In this document: positions 34,883 through 45,439 of the stretch, piece by piece
How positions within the stretch are numbered: the stretch's first letter is position 1
Layout of the letters: every line of letters starts with the position of its first letter
Source: Batillaria attramentaria
Taxonomy: Eukaryota; Mollusca; Gastropoda; Batillariidae
Length of the DNA stretch: 64,000 nucleotides
Assembly (NCBI GenBank): GCA_018292915.2
Contig: JACVVK020000444.1
Coordinates: 259,501-323,500 of the forward strand
Reading direction: 5' to 3'
Notes under the pieces: model-generated
The model's input: the letters and a program-made list of their open reading frames with translations, nothing else
Databases searched by the model: none
What the model was told of the DNA's origin: nothing
Made by a program: the position numbers and the translations under genes

Positions 34883-35165
34883 TCCGGCATCAAGCGACTC
34901 ATATGTAGAGTAGATTTCAACAAATTCCAATATCCCGTTCTTTGGCAATGTTGGCAGCAACCACATACCCCCTCATTCCTCTGTCGTCTGCTGGCTCCTG
35001 TGCCAGCCGCGCATGAATACAAACAGTCCACAAGCCAGGCTCCTTCTCCCTGATTTTAGTATTACCCGGCATGGCACTTATATTACAAAGCCAACAAAAA
35101 GCCCCAGGTTACCATTTTTACTCTGCACACAAATTTTAAAAGGGGCAAATATTTAGCGTAGTTCT
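34682..35165. repeat. dispersed repeat of about 480 bp, copy 1
   Basis: Matches 48764-49270 over most of its length: ACGTTGCATATGACACC, TCCTCTGTCGTCTGCTGGCTC, GTGCCAGCCGCGCATG, AGTCCACAAGCCAGGCTC and CACACAAATTTTAA occur in the same order. The internal simple-repeat part differs: (CAA)n(CCACAA)n(CA)n here, a C/A run in the other. Family unknown; no terminal repeats recognised. Confidence 0.85.
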
Positions 35166-35479
35166 TACTATATGCCCCGGAAGCTATTAGTGGTCTGTAG
35201 CCGAAGCTGTTTTAGTCATCCGTGCAGACGCTGTGCCTTTCGGTTTGCGTATTGGTTACTGTCTGCTCAGTGACAGCCTGTCCGCGGCTGCAACCGTCGC
35301 ACGTTTCTAAGTAGCACGCTAGCGATGGTAGACACGACCCAAACTGCCGCAAACGACTTGTGGACCCTAGATCTAGACATCGGTACACAGCCATTTAAAC
35401 ACGACAAAATGACTAATCAGCACCGCACACGTGAAGGACAACACAACTGAAATACCGGTTTAGCTGTTTGCGGCTGCTA

Positions 35480-35660
35480 CTCACCGCCTTTTCCCGCTGT
35501 TTTGTCCCGTAGTTTACGCCTGTAATGCCCGCAAATTTGTTTGTCCCTAGGCGGCGCCCTCCCTTTTCCTAATTTCGTTCGCCGGAGTATTGGCGGGCTA
35601 TGCAGATTTTTTTCCCCTCCCTCCGCCCTACCTGACTAGCAAGCGTAGCACGTGCAGTTA
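35480..35660. promoter_or_regulatory. CpG- and GC-rich block, possible promoter
   Basis: Dense CpG between repeat-rich flanks. On the minus strand a good donor (GGCG then GTGAGTAGC) lies at about 35485, so an untranslated first exon of ZCCHC10 could end here. The minus frame that would join the zinc-knuckle exon meets a stop at once and has no ATG, so it cannot be the coding first exon. Confidence 0.3.
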
Positions 35661-35736
35661 AGAGGATCGGGCAGCCTTGAAATTAGATTTTCCTCCAAAA
35701 ACTCCAGCGAATTCGGATTTTTTTTTTTTTTTTAAG

Positions 35737-35875
35737 GGCTTCACGGGGCGGCTGTGGGAAGGTCGAGTTTCTGACCGCATCACTTATCTAGGGAACGTCG
35801 TTTGTTTTGACCGACTCGCAAAATCACGGAGGGTTCAACAGGAAATATTGCCGACGCGAATATTTCTTACAAAAG
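35737..35875 (+). CDS. candidate coding exon, function unknown
   Basis: An open segment after a poly-T tract and AAG acceptor, ending before GTAGATTC. It encodes 46 residues including VSDRITYLGNVVCFDRLAKS and RRVQQEILPTRIFLTK, and leaves one base. That phase fits the exon at 38061 (G plus GC gives Gly). No family was recognised. The poly-T acceptor may be fortuitous and the donor is weak, so this is a hypothesis. Confidence 0.22.
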
Positions 35876-36207
35876 GTAGATTCCTAACAACAGATTTATG
35901 TTCATTGTACGCTGTCGAAGTTCAATTAACAATGACACTGGCATTCAAAGCACAGAAGGTAATCGGACCCAGTCTGTCTGTGACCCATCGGGGGATCCTA
36001 GGGTTGTTGACCAGATACTAGATTTAAAAAAAAAAAAAAAAAATGTATATACGAAGAATACAAGTCTTCTATAATTGTAGAGCATTAGGAGACTGCCAGG
36101 GGAAACAACTAATAGTAATAATTATACAGATTTAGAATCCCCAATGGCGCACCCTATGGATTAGGCCAAGACAATCTGTCTATGTCACTACATAAACCTC
36201 AGTCTTC

Positions 36208-36470
36208 TCAGTTCCCAGGTTTAAGGAAGCTGGTCGTTACCGGTAATTTGCAAAACACTAGGGAACTATCAACATAAAGGCGAAACCGCCTGCCGGTGAG
36301 GATGTCAGTGTGTTGCAGCGTCGCTACAGAGGAACGGGAACCCGCTGCGCCTAACATTTTGCGTCCAACTACGTGAGTCATGATATGCCAGCGCATGATA
36401 TGGAAAAAAACTACCCACCGCAAACAGTAACATTCTGGCAAGTGTAACCCTCCCCCATCCCCCACCCCTG
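36208..36470. other. non-coding stretch, nothing recognised
   Basis: The open frame on the minus strand has no domain or splice support. Confidence 0.25.
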
Positions 36471-36612
36471 TTTGTTTGTTTGTTCTTTTGTTTTTTTTTT
36501 TTGTTTTTTTGTTTTTTTTTTGGCGCCCCCTTCCACGTCAGGGGGGTCTTTGGTCGATGTTGATTTTAATAACAATTTTCAACAAGAAATGACAATTTTC
36601 AACAAGAAATGA

Positions 36613-36704
36613 AGTGCATGTTCTCCTGCCCAAATTTACCGCCGGTTCCCTGCAAACAAATCCTAGCTAGGTTCCACCACAAACGGTTCATCACTGTTGC
36701 GCTG
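36613..36704. repeat. dispersed repeat, copy 2 of 2
   Basis: Same orientation as 3608-3693; shares CCTGCAAACAAATCCTAG-type words and ACGGTTCATCACTGTTG. A 4-bp CTAG duplication and a C-run follow. Confidence 0.6.
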
Positions 36705-36859
36705 CCCCCCCCCCCCCCCCCCAGCATAAATGTGTGCAAAACAAAACATCATATCTTACATGACGGACTATAACGGTTGAATGGAAACGAAAACCAAAAA
36801 GCCCAACTATTTCCATAATAAATCCATGATAAATCCGGGTTAAACTACAGAAATTAAGC

Positions 36860-36860
36860 G

Positions 36861-36903
<43 letters not shown>

Positions 36904-36938
36904 CACGCGCACACGCGCACACACACACACACACACTT

Positions 36939-37009
<71 letters not shown>
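36860..37009. repeat. (CA)n microsatellite with CTTCACGC interruptions
   Basis: Starts with GCGCGCGCGC, then CA blocks separated twice by CTTCACGC, so an internal block was duplicated. Confidence 0.95.
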
Positions 37010-37011
<2 letters not shown>

Positions 37012-37679
37012 CATGAAAATCCAATAGCGTTGTAATCCCGGGCTGTGACGGCGTCTAGATGGCATGTACTAAAATTGATTTTTACATTCTGTGGGGAAGA
37101 TTGCGGAGTTGAGCGGTGATAATGGAGAGCTGAACAAGGCACTTTCCGTACTGAATGATGCATTAGGAGGATAAAAGCTTTCGCTGCTTCACCCTTCTAC
37201 CAGAAACCGCAGACCTATTCTCCAAGGTGAATTGTAATGCGGTGGTGCGCACCAACATACAAATGTGCTATACGTTGCAACAACCAGCTAGGCTAGCACC
37301 AAGTTGAAGTCAACGGTATTACATAGGACATGCAATAAAAAATAAATAAATAAATAAATAAACAATAAAGATTCATAACATGAACAACTCTGAAATTCAA
37401 TTTGTTCCGTCTCTAGTCCTTATGAGCGTGTTTTTGAGTCTTTCCGTGTTTTCATTTTTCTCAATAGTATACAATTTATCCCCCCCCCCCGCCCCCCGTT
37501 CTGCCCTTGTCTACAAAATGTACAGTGTGGTTCACGTAATCTGCATCTTAATCAGTTAATGTCAAATGCACCAAGCACGTAATGATACTAATATGCACCA
37601 GAATGTCAAATGTACCAAGCACGGAATGAACCCGCTTCCTCATTTAAAAAAAAAAAAAAAAAAAATTAGCGCTAGAGCT

Positions 37680-37812
37680 AGTTTAGTTCGAAGTTAGACT
37701 CTAACCCGGGGTTAAAAGCCCTAACCTCGACTAGTACATACCGGCCCTGGCCCCAGCCAGGATTCGAACTCAGGACCCGAGAACTGAAGTCGAACGCTCT
37801 ACGTCTCGGCTC
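37680..37812 (-). mobile_element. MITE end fragment joined to a SINE family A head
   Basis: TAACCTCGACTAGTACATAC matches the right end of the 13961 MITE. It is followed by CCAGCCAGGATTCGAACTCA and the tRNA-like head of SINE family A. Both are fragments. Confidence 0.55.
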
Positions 37813-38060
37813 CGAACGGACGGCTGGAGAAGGAGTCTTCATATAGGGTAAAGCACGCAAGGAGTACTACTGTTAATAATAATCATACTACTAATAATAC
37901 GAACAATAACAGAGAATAGGAATCCTCAAAAGAGAACACTGGTATCAGAAAATCAACGCAGGACAACAATACCTCACGTTTTCACACAGGCACCTAATGA
38001 ATTTTCTCCGCTAGTTTGTTGCCAGAAAGACCTTTTCTTCTGCCCCTGCAAGAAACGCAG

Positions 38061-38113
38061 GCTATATGGACCCACAGGCTCAGGAGATCGAGACAAACAA
38101 AGCGGGGACGGAG
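38061..38113 (+). CDS. candidate coding exon of unknown gene
   Basis: Encodes MDPQAQEIETNKAGTE after an acceptor (ACGCAG or, 8 bases earlier, CTGCAAG) and ends at a strong donor GAG/GTGAGTG. It is spliced in phase 0 to the exon at 38196 across an 82-nt intron with a pyrimidine-rich acceptor. The charged peptide joins smoothly to the next exon. The family was not recognised. It is probably the last part of a plus-strand gene whose upstream exons are uncertain. Confidence 0.5.
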
Positions 38114-38195
38114 GTGAGTGATTTTGTTATCGACCCCAGAGATCGCCACCCCTTGAGTCCCGTGACCTTGGCTGACCTTTCGTCTCTTTCTTCAG

Positions 38196-38266
38196 GATCC
38201 AGCTGCCAAGTTGCGTTTGTCCTCGGCTCCGAGAAAGCAGAAGGATGTGCGGAGAGACAGAGAGAG
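38196..38266 (+). CDS. candidate coding exon of unknown gene
   Basis: Between CTCTTTCTTCAG and GTAGGTG it encodes DPAAKLRLSSAPRKQKDVRR and DRER, leaving AG for the next exon. Very basic. The reading frame agrees with exon 38061 (phase 0). In the alternative frame the peptide is also open, but then the downstream exon gives a less plausible end. A KR-rich C-terminus suggests a nuclear or nucleolar protein; this is inference only. Confidence 0.5.
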
Positions 38267-38546
38267 GTAGGTGTTTGTGCAGGTCAAGGGAGGCCGGAGC
38301 GAAAAGTGCGAGTCACTAAATGGGTCTAGAGAGAAAGTGGGAAACGTCACAAAAACTGACGTGCTTTGAACGCGAATCGGCAAGAAGAAGACGAATAAGA
38401 TTTGTTCAAAGAAAGAATGCAATGCACGCAAAATCAGCTGAAACTCCTGTATTCTTCTTTTGAAAAAGGAACACGCCTTTGAACACGCTTGGAACCTGGT
38501 CGGAACTGAGCAATCGGTGACCCCTCTACACATTGCAATCATCAGT

Positions 38547-38548
<2 letters not shown>

Positions 38549-38605
<57 letters not shown>

Positions 38606-38606
38606 A
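38549..38606. repeat. (GT)n/(GA)n microsatellite
   Basis: About 22 GT units then (GA)n, with A-runs at 38686-38730; lies in the last intron of the candidate gene. Confidence 0.95.
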
Positions 38607-38918
38607 GGAGGGGGGGGGGTCCAAATCTGTGTTTAAACCCTCCAAACACCGGAACAAGAAGAGAGACAGCGGCAAGGACAGACCAAAAAAAAAAAAAAAC
38701 AAAAAAAAAAAAACAAAAAAAAAAAAAAAACCAGACAGACAGGCAATCATATTCAAACCACACATCACAATGTTCTACACTATAACAAAATAAAACACCA
38801 CGTGACGTCGTTTATCGACACTCCAATGGCTGTCTGGCTCAGACCCCCTCCGCCGTCAGAGAATCGCTGCACTGTGTAAAACGGCGATAACAAATGACTG
38901 GCGTCTCTCGGCCGACAG

Positions 38919-38943
38919 GTTTATGAGACGACGAAGCAAATAA
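38919..38943 (+). CDS. candidate terminal exon of unknown gene
   Basis: After acceptor CTCTCGGCCGACAG the sequence completes AGG and reads FMRRRSK then TAA (38941-38943). The joined C-terminus is therefore RRDRERFMRRRSK. The phase fits exon 38196. In another frame the same region stays open 34 codons (VYETTKQITHKFAKASLSS...), so the reading frame of the last two exons is not settled. Confidence 0.4.
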
Positions 38944-39039
38944 CTCACAAGTTTGCCAAAGCATCGCTCTCCTCCTTCACAAAGTGCAGTCTACGGGCCC
39001 CAGACAGACAACCCTCATGAAAACTCCCAAACGTTCTCC

Positions 39040-39150
39040 TAAACTCTCCCCATTACTCTTTTTTTGTACCGGGGAAAGTGATGTTGTTGTTACACACTGC
39101 AGACCTCGTTTGGGAGTGATTTCTATCACGTTATAACACCGATCTAACAA
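39040..39150. repeat. diverged duplication, left copy
   Basis: CCCCATTACTCTTTTTTT, GTTGTTACACACTGCAGACC and TTATAACACCG-type words recur at 39587-39700 in the same orientation. The two copies bracket the 32-bp minisatellite. Confidence 0.7.
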
Positions 39151-39263
39151 ATAACAAACCAGATGAACTCGCCCGTGCACGAATGACATCGTCAGTGGCA
39201 GTTCCACTTTACGCGTATGCACAAAGCGTCCCGGTTCAATACGCGCGATGCACTCTCCAGCGT

Positions 39264-39438
39264 GATGTGCCCCGGGACTAAGCGGCCTGAGGCTGGAAGT
39301 GCCCCGGGTCAATGCAGCTTAGGGGTAGAAGTGGCTCGGGTTTCTCAGCAGCTTGAGGTTGGAAGTACCCCGGGTAAAAGCAGCTTGAGGCTGGAAGTGC
39401 CCCGGGACAATGCAGCTTGAGGATATAAGTGCCCGGGA
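39264..39438. repeat. 32-bp minisatellite, about 5 units
   Basis: The unit is close to AAGTGCCCCGGGACAATGCA followed by GCTTGAGGCTGG; units are 32-34 bp and diverged. A CCCGGG (SmaI-type) word recurs in most units. Confidence 0.88.
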
Positions 39439-39586
39439 GTACTGGTTTATTACACCACGTCAAAACAGTGACACCAAGCTCTAAGCTGCAAGTGCCCCTC
39501 CCCCCCCCCCCCCAAGTAACTGAAGCCGAGGAGGTCATTTCGCGTGACACACCGGCAAAGCTTCTAAACGTTTTGTCCACCCAAAA

Positions 39587-39700
39587 ATCTCCCCCATTAC
39601 TCTTCCCCCCCCCCCCCCCTCTTTCTTTTCACGAAAGTGGTGTTGTTGTCAGACACCGCAAACCTCATTGTCGGTCGTTTCTACCATGTTATGACACTGG
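39587..39700. repeat. diverged duplication, right copy
   Basis: Right partner of 39040-39150, with a longer C-run and the words GTTGTTGTCAGACACCGCAA and ATGTTATGACACTGGCAAGG. Confidence 0.7.
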
Positions 39701-39839
39701 CAAGGCTTCTAAACGTCGTGTTTATATGTCACGAGGGAATATAGGACCGCGGTTTTTATGTCCACCGTAAATGTTCAGATCGATTTTCTCCTCCCTCCTT
39801 TTCTGTCAAACTGCTCGGGGCGCGCCCCCCTGTGGGGGT

Positions 39840-40140
39840 TTCTGGCATCCGCTCGGAAGTGCAAGCAGCGGTAGGGAATGAAGGCTCGCCGGCACCTTCA
39901 TCGTAACAATTTGCAAGTTTGACTCGGGGAAGGAGGAAGTGTAAACTCAGCTAACAAGGCAGGTGGCTGTCAACAAGTGCAGAAATACAGAGGCAACAGC
40001 GAAATTATTAGAGTTAGAAGCACCAGCCAGCTGCATTTCGTTTCGCTATAGTTTTGTTGTTGTTGTTGTTTTTTTTTGTTTGTTTTTTTACAGTGGCCGC
40101 TGTAAATGACCTTCTGTTGGGTTTACGGTTGTGTTGTTGT
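39840..40140. other. non-coding stretch, nothing recognised
   Basis: Unique sequence ending in (GTT)n tracts. No supported gene. Confidence 0.3.
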
Positions 40141-40150
40141 TGTTGTTGTT

Positions 40151-40328
40151 AGGGGTGGGTGGCGGGTGTTTGGGAGTTTAACGTCCTTTTCCACCACGTA
40201 TGGGTGATATGAAAGACGGGGCAACGAGAAAAAGGCCAGCACAAATATCTGGCCCCAGCCGGGATGCGAACTCACGACCCGAGCATTGAAAGTCCAAAGC
40301 TCTACCATTCGGCTATCCCGGCTCCCCG
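40151..40328 (-). mobile_element. SINE family A, full copy inside a (GTT)n tract
   Basis: Runs from GGGGTGGGTGGCGGGTGTTT to the head GGGAGCCGGGATAGCCGAAT (complement). (GTT)n lies on both sides (40130-40150 and 40329-40342), so it inserted into a microsatellite and the exact duplication cannot be read. Confidence 0.88.
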
Positions 40329-40435
40329 TTGTTGTTGTTGTTTTGTTCTCAGAAGGAAAATATTTTTTACATGTGATAAAAAAAAACCCGAGTTATTTAT
40401 TATTTGCTTGCTTGGATTTTTTGTTCACCGTTCGA

Positions 40436-40567
40436 ATCGCGAATCGTGAGTTCGAATCGCGGCTGGGGCCAAATATTAGTTCTGGCCTGTTTCTCGTCGC
40501 CCCGTCTCTGATGTCACCCATGTGTGGTGGAAATGGACGGTAGGCCCTCAAGCACCCACCCACCTCT
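40436..40567 (+). mobile_element. SINE family A, 5'-truncated, plus orientation
   Basis: Starts within box B (CGTGAGTTCGAATCGCGGC) and continues to CAAGCACCCACCCACC. It lies about 110 bp from the opposite-oriented copy at 40151, so the pair forms an inverted arrangement. Confidence 0.8.
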
Positions 40568-41237
40568 TTCCACCCGTAAACCACAAACAAACGAGATCGA
40601 AATCAGATTTGGTGACGATTCCAACGTGCACCAATTACTACAATGGCAAGTTCTTTGCGTTTCGAAAATAACAACAGTGACCCCCCCCCCCCCCTCTTCC
40701 TCCAACAACAAACTTCATTACCCTCAAAGACCATTCTCCAGAACAGCGCAGCACAAGGCTAGAGACGTCCCCAAACCAATATCCCAGAATCTCCTTGAGT
40801 TCTGCCCTGTGTTGACTCAGGCCGACAATGCCCTGGAAGTCTGTTTAGACAATGCCACAGACCGCTGGGCTGGCTAGTCCTGTCGGCGATTCCACTGCCT
40901 GTCTCAGATGAAAACCACGCTCCGCAGCGGCCGATATGGTCACCTCACTTATCGCTGAACCCGGACGGTTTGGTCAACTGCTGCGTGGGGAGTTGCATCT
41001 TCTGGTCGGACGAAAGCATACCTCGTTTTCAATGCCCTACCGTCATGGGTGTTTTGGGACTCAGACTTGTGTCAAAAATACTGTAAATGTATTCGTACGT
41101 GATCACAAATCAATGTTATTTGCCGTGTTTCTACTGTCCCAGAGGAACCAGTACTCCCACTACAAGGCCCTATCATTATAGGGACAATTATGTTTTCGAA
41201 CAGCTGCGCTTGTGTCCGTGCCTGTCCGCCCGAAACA
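40568..41237. other. non-coding or unassigned stretch
   Basis: An open plus frame ends at 40877 (NLLEFCPVLTQADNALEVCL), with no recognised domain and no clear splice context. Nothing else supported. Confidence 0.25.
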
Positions 41238-41310
41238 GGGTGGGTGGCTGGGTGTTTGGGAGTCTAACGTCCTTTTCCACCACATAACGGTGATATCAAA
41301 GACGGGCAGG
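41238..41310 (-). mobile_element. SINE family A 3' fragment
   Basis: GGGTGTTTGGGAGTCTAACG and CCACATAACGGTGATATCAA only; head absent. Confidence 0.75.
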
Positions 41311-41394
41311 GGGGCACTTCACGCCGGGGAGTTCATCCCGCGTCGTGTTCTCTATTACGAAGAAAGATCACTGCAAGATCGTCTGTCATCTCCC

Positions 41395-41523
41395 CCCCCC
41401 CCCCCCACACACACACACAAAACAATAATAATAAATGAATAAATAAATAAATAAATAAATAATAATAAATAAAATACATAAAATCTATTAAAATCTAATA
41501 ATAAAGTCAAATAAACAAATAAA
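41395..41523. repeat. C-run, (CA)n and (AATA)n low-complexity tract
   Basis: Simple repeats forming the target of the LINE insertion that follows. Confidence 0.9.
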
Positions 41524-42604
41524 ATGCCTTCGACAGTGTAGACAGAGAGGCGCTGTGGAAGCTGCTAAGGCACTATGGAGTTCCCGGGAAGATCATCTCC
41601 CTGATTCAGTGCACCTACAAAGACATGAGCTGCAGGATTGCCCATGTCGGCCAGTTGTCAGAAAGCTTTGAGGTGAAGACCGGAGTCCGCCAGGGATGCC
41701 TGTTGTCCCCGTTCCTCTTCCTCCTGGTCATCGACTGGATCATGAAGACCACCACAACAGGCAGGAAAAACGGGATACAGTGGACACTCTGGACGCAGCT
41801 GGATGACCTCGACTTTGCGGACGACCTGGCGCTCCTGTCTCACAGCCACAGCCAGATGCAGGACAAGACTACATGCCTGGAAGCCACATCAGCCGGAACA
41901 GGGCTCAAGATCAACAGGAGGAAAACCGAGCTGATGAAGATCAACACCACTGCCAACACACCAGTCACAGTCGGTGGAGAGTCCATCAGGGAGGTAGAGT
42001 CCTTTGTCTACCTGGGAAGTGTGGTTGATGGACAGGGAGGCACAGACCGAGACGTCACAGCCAGAATCGGCAAGGCAAGAGCAGCAATGGTCATGCTGAA
42101 GAACATCTGGGCATCCAAAGTTGTCAGCATAAGAACCAAACTTCGCATCTTCAACTCCAACGTGAAGTCAGTTCTGCTCTACGGATGCGAAACATGGAGG
42201 ACAACGAAGACGATGCAGCAGAAGATCCAGACATTTCTCAACACCTGTCTGAGGCGCATCTTCAACATCCGATGGCCAGAGAAGATCCGGAACGAAGAGC
42301 TGTGGGAGCGAGCAGGGCAGGAACCAGCGGCCAAGCAGATCCTGCGGAGGAAGTGGGGCTGGATTGGACACACCCTCAGGAAGCCAGCATCCAGCACCAC
42401 ACGCCAAGCCCTGACATGGAACCCACAGGGGAAAAGGAAGAGAGGCCGGCCTCGCAACAGCTGGAGGCGGGACACTGAGGCAGAGTTATATAAGCAGGGG
42501 ACCAACTGGACTGGAGTGGCAAGAATAGCCCAGAACAGAGTGCGATGGCGAAGGGTTGTCGATGGCCTATGCTCCACGTGGAGCCAGGGGCCTAAGTAAG
42601 TAAG
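41524..42604 (+). mobile_element. 5'-truncated RTE-like LINE, open reverse transcriptase frame
   Basis: The frame is open from the 5' edge (AFDSVDREALWKLLRHYGVP) to a stop at 42597. The ATG at 41625 gives 324 residues. Visible reverse transcriptase motifs: GVRQGCLLSPFLF (about residues 20-32) and the catalytic FADD (64-67). The C-terminus has a thumb-like region and a basic [15 protein letters not shown] block typical of RTE-type elements. The endonuclease and the N-terminal half of the polymerase are missing. The end is (TAAG)n, and TAAACAAATAAA flanks both sides (41512-41523 and 42605-42616). No inactivating change is seen in what remains. Likely young; the exact clade needs a tree. Confidence 0.93.
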
Positions 42605-42616
42605 TAAACAAATAAA

Positions 42617-43910
42617 TAAATAAATGTTAAACAAAAAAGAAAACCAAACCAAACAAAACAAAAAACAAAAAAACCGCCAGTCATTCTTGGCAGTCACCTT
42701 CCCCTTTCGATGGGAACACTACTGGTGGTAGCGTGGACACGACAACACGACTCCGTACTGTAAGGGCTGTATATTCAGGGCACGCGACCAAAGCAATTAC
42801 CACAAGCTTCCGTCCATTCTGTCGCCCAATTAAGTCGCCTGGACCGCCTCCTGCGCGAACTTCTGATAACGCATTCGACATCCACATTCACCTTTTTGCA
42901 CCCCAGAAAAAAAAAAAGGAAAAAAAAAGCTGGGCAGAGAGAAAAAAGAAAAGAAAGAAACTTCTCTGGTGAAAAACGAGGCTGTTTTCCACCCATATAC
43001 CAAATTAGGTTCGATCACTGTCACTCAAAATCTCCTTGCCCCCTCTAACAGAGCGTCAAATGACCGCCTCGAGGGACAGGCAGAGCGACTTCATCAAAAT
43101 CGATGAGCGGCAAAAATCAAGAATATCCATAGCTGCTGCAGTGAGCTCCTCGACATGAAAAGGGACACTATCGACAGGGGTTGAAAGCGACCAATAGCCC
43201 CCCCCCCCCTCCCTCGCGCCTCTCTCTCTCTCTCTCTCTCTCACACACGGCAAGTTTGAAATTTGGTCAGAAGACCAAAACTTCCACTGTTTTCAAGTTT
43301 TCAAGAAAAGTTATTTCAATTTCCCCGCCCCACCCATCTCCCACCTGTTCATCCAACTGGTTAATTTCAGTTGTACGTTCAAACTTGTAACGGCAAAGCG
43401 AATTATGGAAGATTCTCCAACCAATGTAACTTTAAACTTGTCAGTATCCCCCCCCCCCACACACACACACACAGTGTTACGTGGGAGAAATGTTGAAGAG
43501 CCCGTCGTCTTACCGCGTATCACGATGACAGACAGCCGAACACTCCTCACGTAGCGAGTTCTTATAGACTACGTGTTGTCTCTTTCACTCACAGAAAGAC
43601 TCGTGAGCGCGCAGAAAAGTTATAACCGTGTGGAGTTTATTACAGCACTTCTCTGGTGTTACACTGCACTCTCATTCAATCTTCAAAAGAACAATACAGC
43701 TGTTATCCTTCAGCATACAAACAAAACACAAACCAAAGACACAGCCACGCTCGTGACACACAGAGTCTGAATACTGCCTATGCAGACTGCATTCCTCGAA
43801 GTCCGTATCACACACAATTGAATAACTACTGATTATACTGTGCCATACTGCCAATAAGGACAGTACTGGTAATCTCGTACAAGAACAAAAACCGCTGACG
43901 CGAAACATAC
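42617..43910. other. non-coding stretch with simple repeats
   Basis: Contains A-rich tracts, C-runs at 43199 and 43448, and (CT)n at 43219-43240. No supported gene. Confidence 0.35.
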
Positions 43911-43918
43911 TAGAAAAT

Positions 43919-43919
<1 letters not shown>

Positions 43920-44003
<84 letters not shown>
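43920..44003. repeat. (GCAC)n then (CA)n microsatellite
   Basis: GCACGCACGCACGCAC followed by about 33 CA units. Confidence 0.97.
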
Positions 44004-44006
<3 letters not shown>

Positions 44007-44009
44007 TCC

Positions 44010-44560
44010 GCGTTCGAACCCAATCTTTTGTGCTGAGGAGTCCAATTTCCCCGCCCACTTGCCCAAGGCCCGCTCTGAAGCCAACAGCGAATACAAAACC
44101 AATGTAACTTCTATGCGTCTCAGCATCTTCCGATTGCGTGAGGCCGCTACAGGGTATGATTTCAGCCATAAGGTATGATTGATGGAGAACGGCAGGCATT
44201 CAGCTGTCCAGGCATACACGCAGGATTTCCATATGGCGACGCGGTTACATTGAAATTTATGCATTGGCTTCGGAAGATGCATGGACCTGGGGGGTTGCAG
44301 GGTGAATACGGAAAAACCAGAAGCGGTTGGCAAAACGGCACGGCTCTTCGCCTTTTCAATTTGCAAGAGGTATTTATGCGCTCTGATCGGGGAGTCTGGA
44401 GCGCTGGCAGACGCAGGATAATGAAAATCGAAGTTGAAACTGGATCTCTCTCTCTCTCTCTCTCTCGATATCTATAAATGTAGCCTGTTATAATATTATA
44501 TTGGATTTTGACAGGGACGACAGTCGGGCACGCCAAAATCCGAATCGCTTTTCCTCCTCT
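44010..44560. other. non-coding stretch, nothing recognised
   Basis: Open frames on both strands at 44162-44477 without domain or splice support; a (CT)n tract at 44448-44466. Confidence 0.3.
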
Positions 44561-44561
44561 T

Positions 44562-44564
<3 letters not shown>

Positions 44565-44621
<57 letters not shown>

Positions 44622-44623
44622 GG

Positions 44624-44658
<35 letters not shown>
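44565..44658. repeat. (GT)n then (GA)n microsatellite
   Basis: About 27 GT units, CAGGGCTC spacer, then (GA)n. Confidence 0.97.
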
Positions 44659-44659
<1 letters not shown>

Positions 44660-44880
44660 ACCCAAGCTGAAAACGTCCAATCTACCAGGCCGATTTGTCA
44701 GCCGTTTAATTTCTTTTGGGTGCTGAGGCGTGAATGATGGATCAAACGGAGCTGAATGGTGTCTCAAGTGATAATGCTCCTGTCGATACCGACCAGCTCA
44801 GTGATACATGTACGTGTGCTAATACTATCAGCACAGTCTGTGTTTGAAACGGGGAAGGGGGGGGGGGGAGGAGGGGAGGG

Positions 44881-45047
44881 GAGCCGGGGCAGTCAAGCGG
44901 TTAGAGCAATGGACTTTCAATGCTCGGGTCGTGAGTTCGATTCCCGGCTGGAGACAAATATTTGTGCTGGCTTTTTTTTTCTGTTTTCCCCGTCTTCTAT
45001 ATGAATATCACCAATATATATGCTGGAAAAATGACGTTAACATTCCC
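44881..45047 (+). mobile_element. SINE family A variant, full copy
   Basis: Head AGCCGGGGCAGTCAAGCGGT with TAGAGCAATGG, box B GAGTTCGATTCCC, body AAATATTTGTGCTGGC and a decayed 3' part. The box A region (CAGTCAAGCGGTTAGAGC) differs from the other copies, so it may be a subfamily. Confidence 0.8.
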
Positions 45048-45048
45048 C

Positions 45049-45068
45049 CCACCCTCTCTCTCTCTCTC

Positions 45069-45132
<64 letters not shown>

Positions 45133-45266
45133 CACAGACTTCATGTTCTGAAATGACTGAAATGGACCACCTAAAAGGCGAGTGATTCGTATGAAAAACA
45201 AACAAACAAACAAAATGTTGTCTGCGGAACCACACTTGCATACTAAAGGACCCTCCCCCCCCCCCC

Positions 45267-45303
<37 letters not shown>

Positions 45304-45340
45304 GTACACACACGCGCACACACGTACACACACACACACA
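45049..45340. repeat. (CT)n/(CA)n microsatellites
   Basis: (CT)n(CA)n at 45049-45129 and C-run, (CT)n and (CA)n with CACGTACACA words at 45250-45340. Long open frames here are repeat translation. Confidence 0.95.
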
Positions 45341-45439
45341 AACTTTGGAAGGGGGGGGGGAGAGTTTTCTTGTTTGTTAGTTTTGAAACGCGTGAAAAAT
45401 GGTAAAAATGTGAAATTCAGAAAAAAGAGAGAGAGAGAG

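Noticed and set aside
42179..42697. 172-codon minus-strand open frame opposite the LINE
   Set aside because: Antisense to the reverse transcriptase frame with FADD; the same antisense frame appears at the 20 kb LINE copy, as expected of a shadow.
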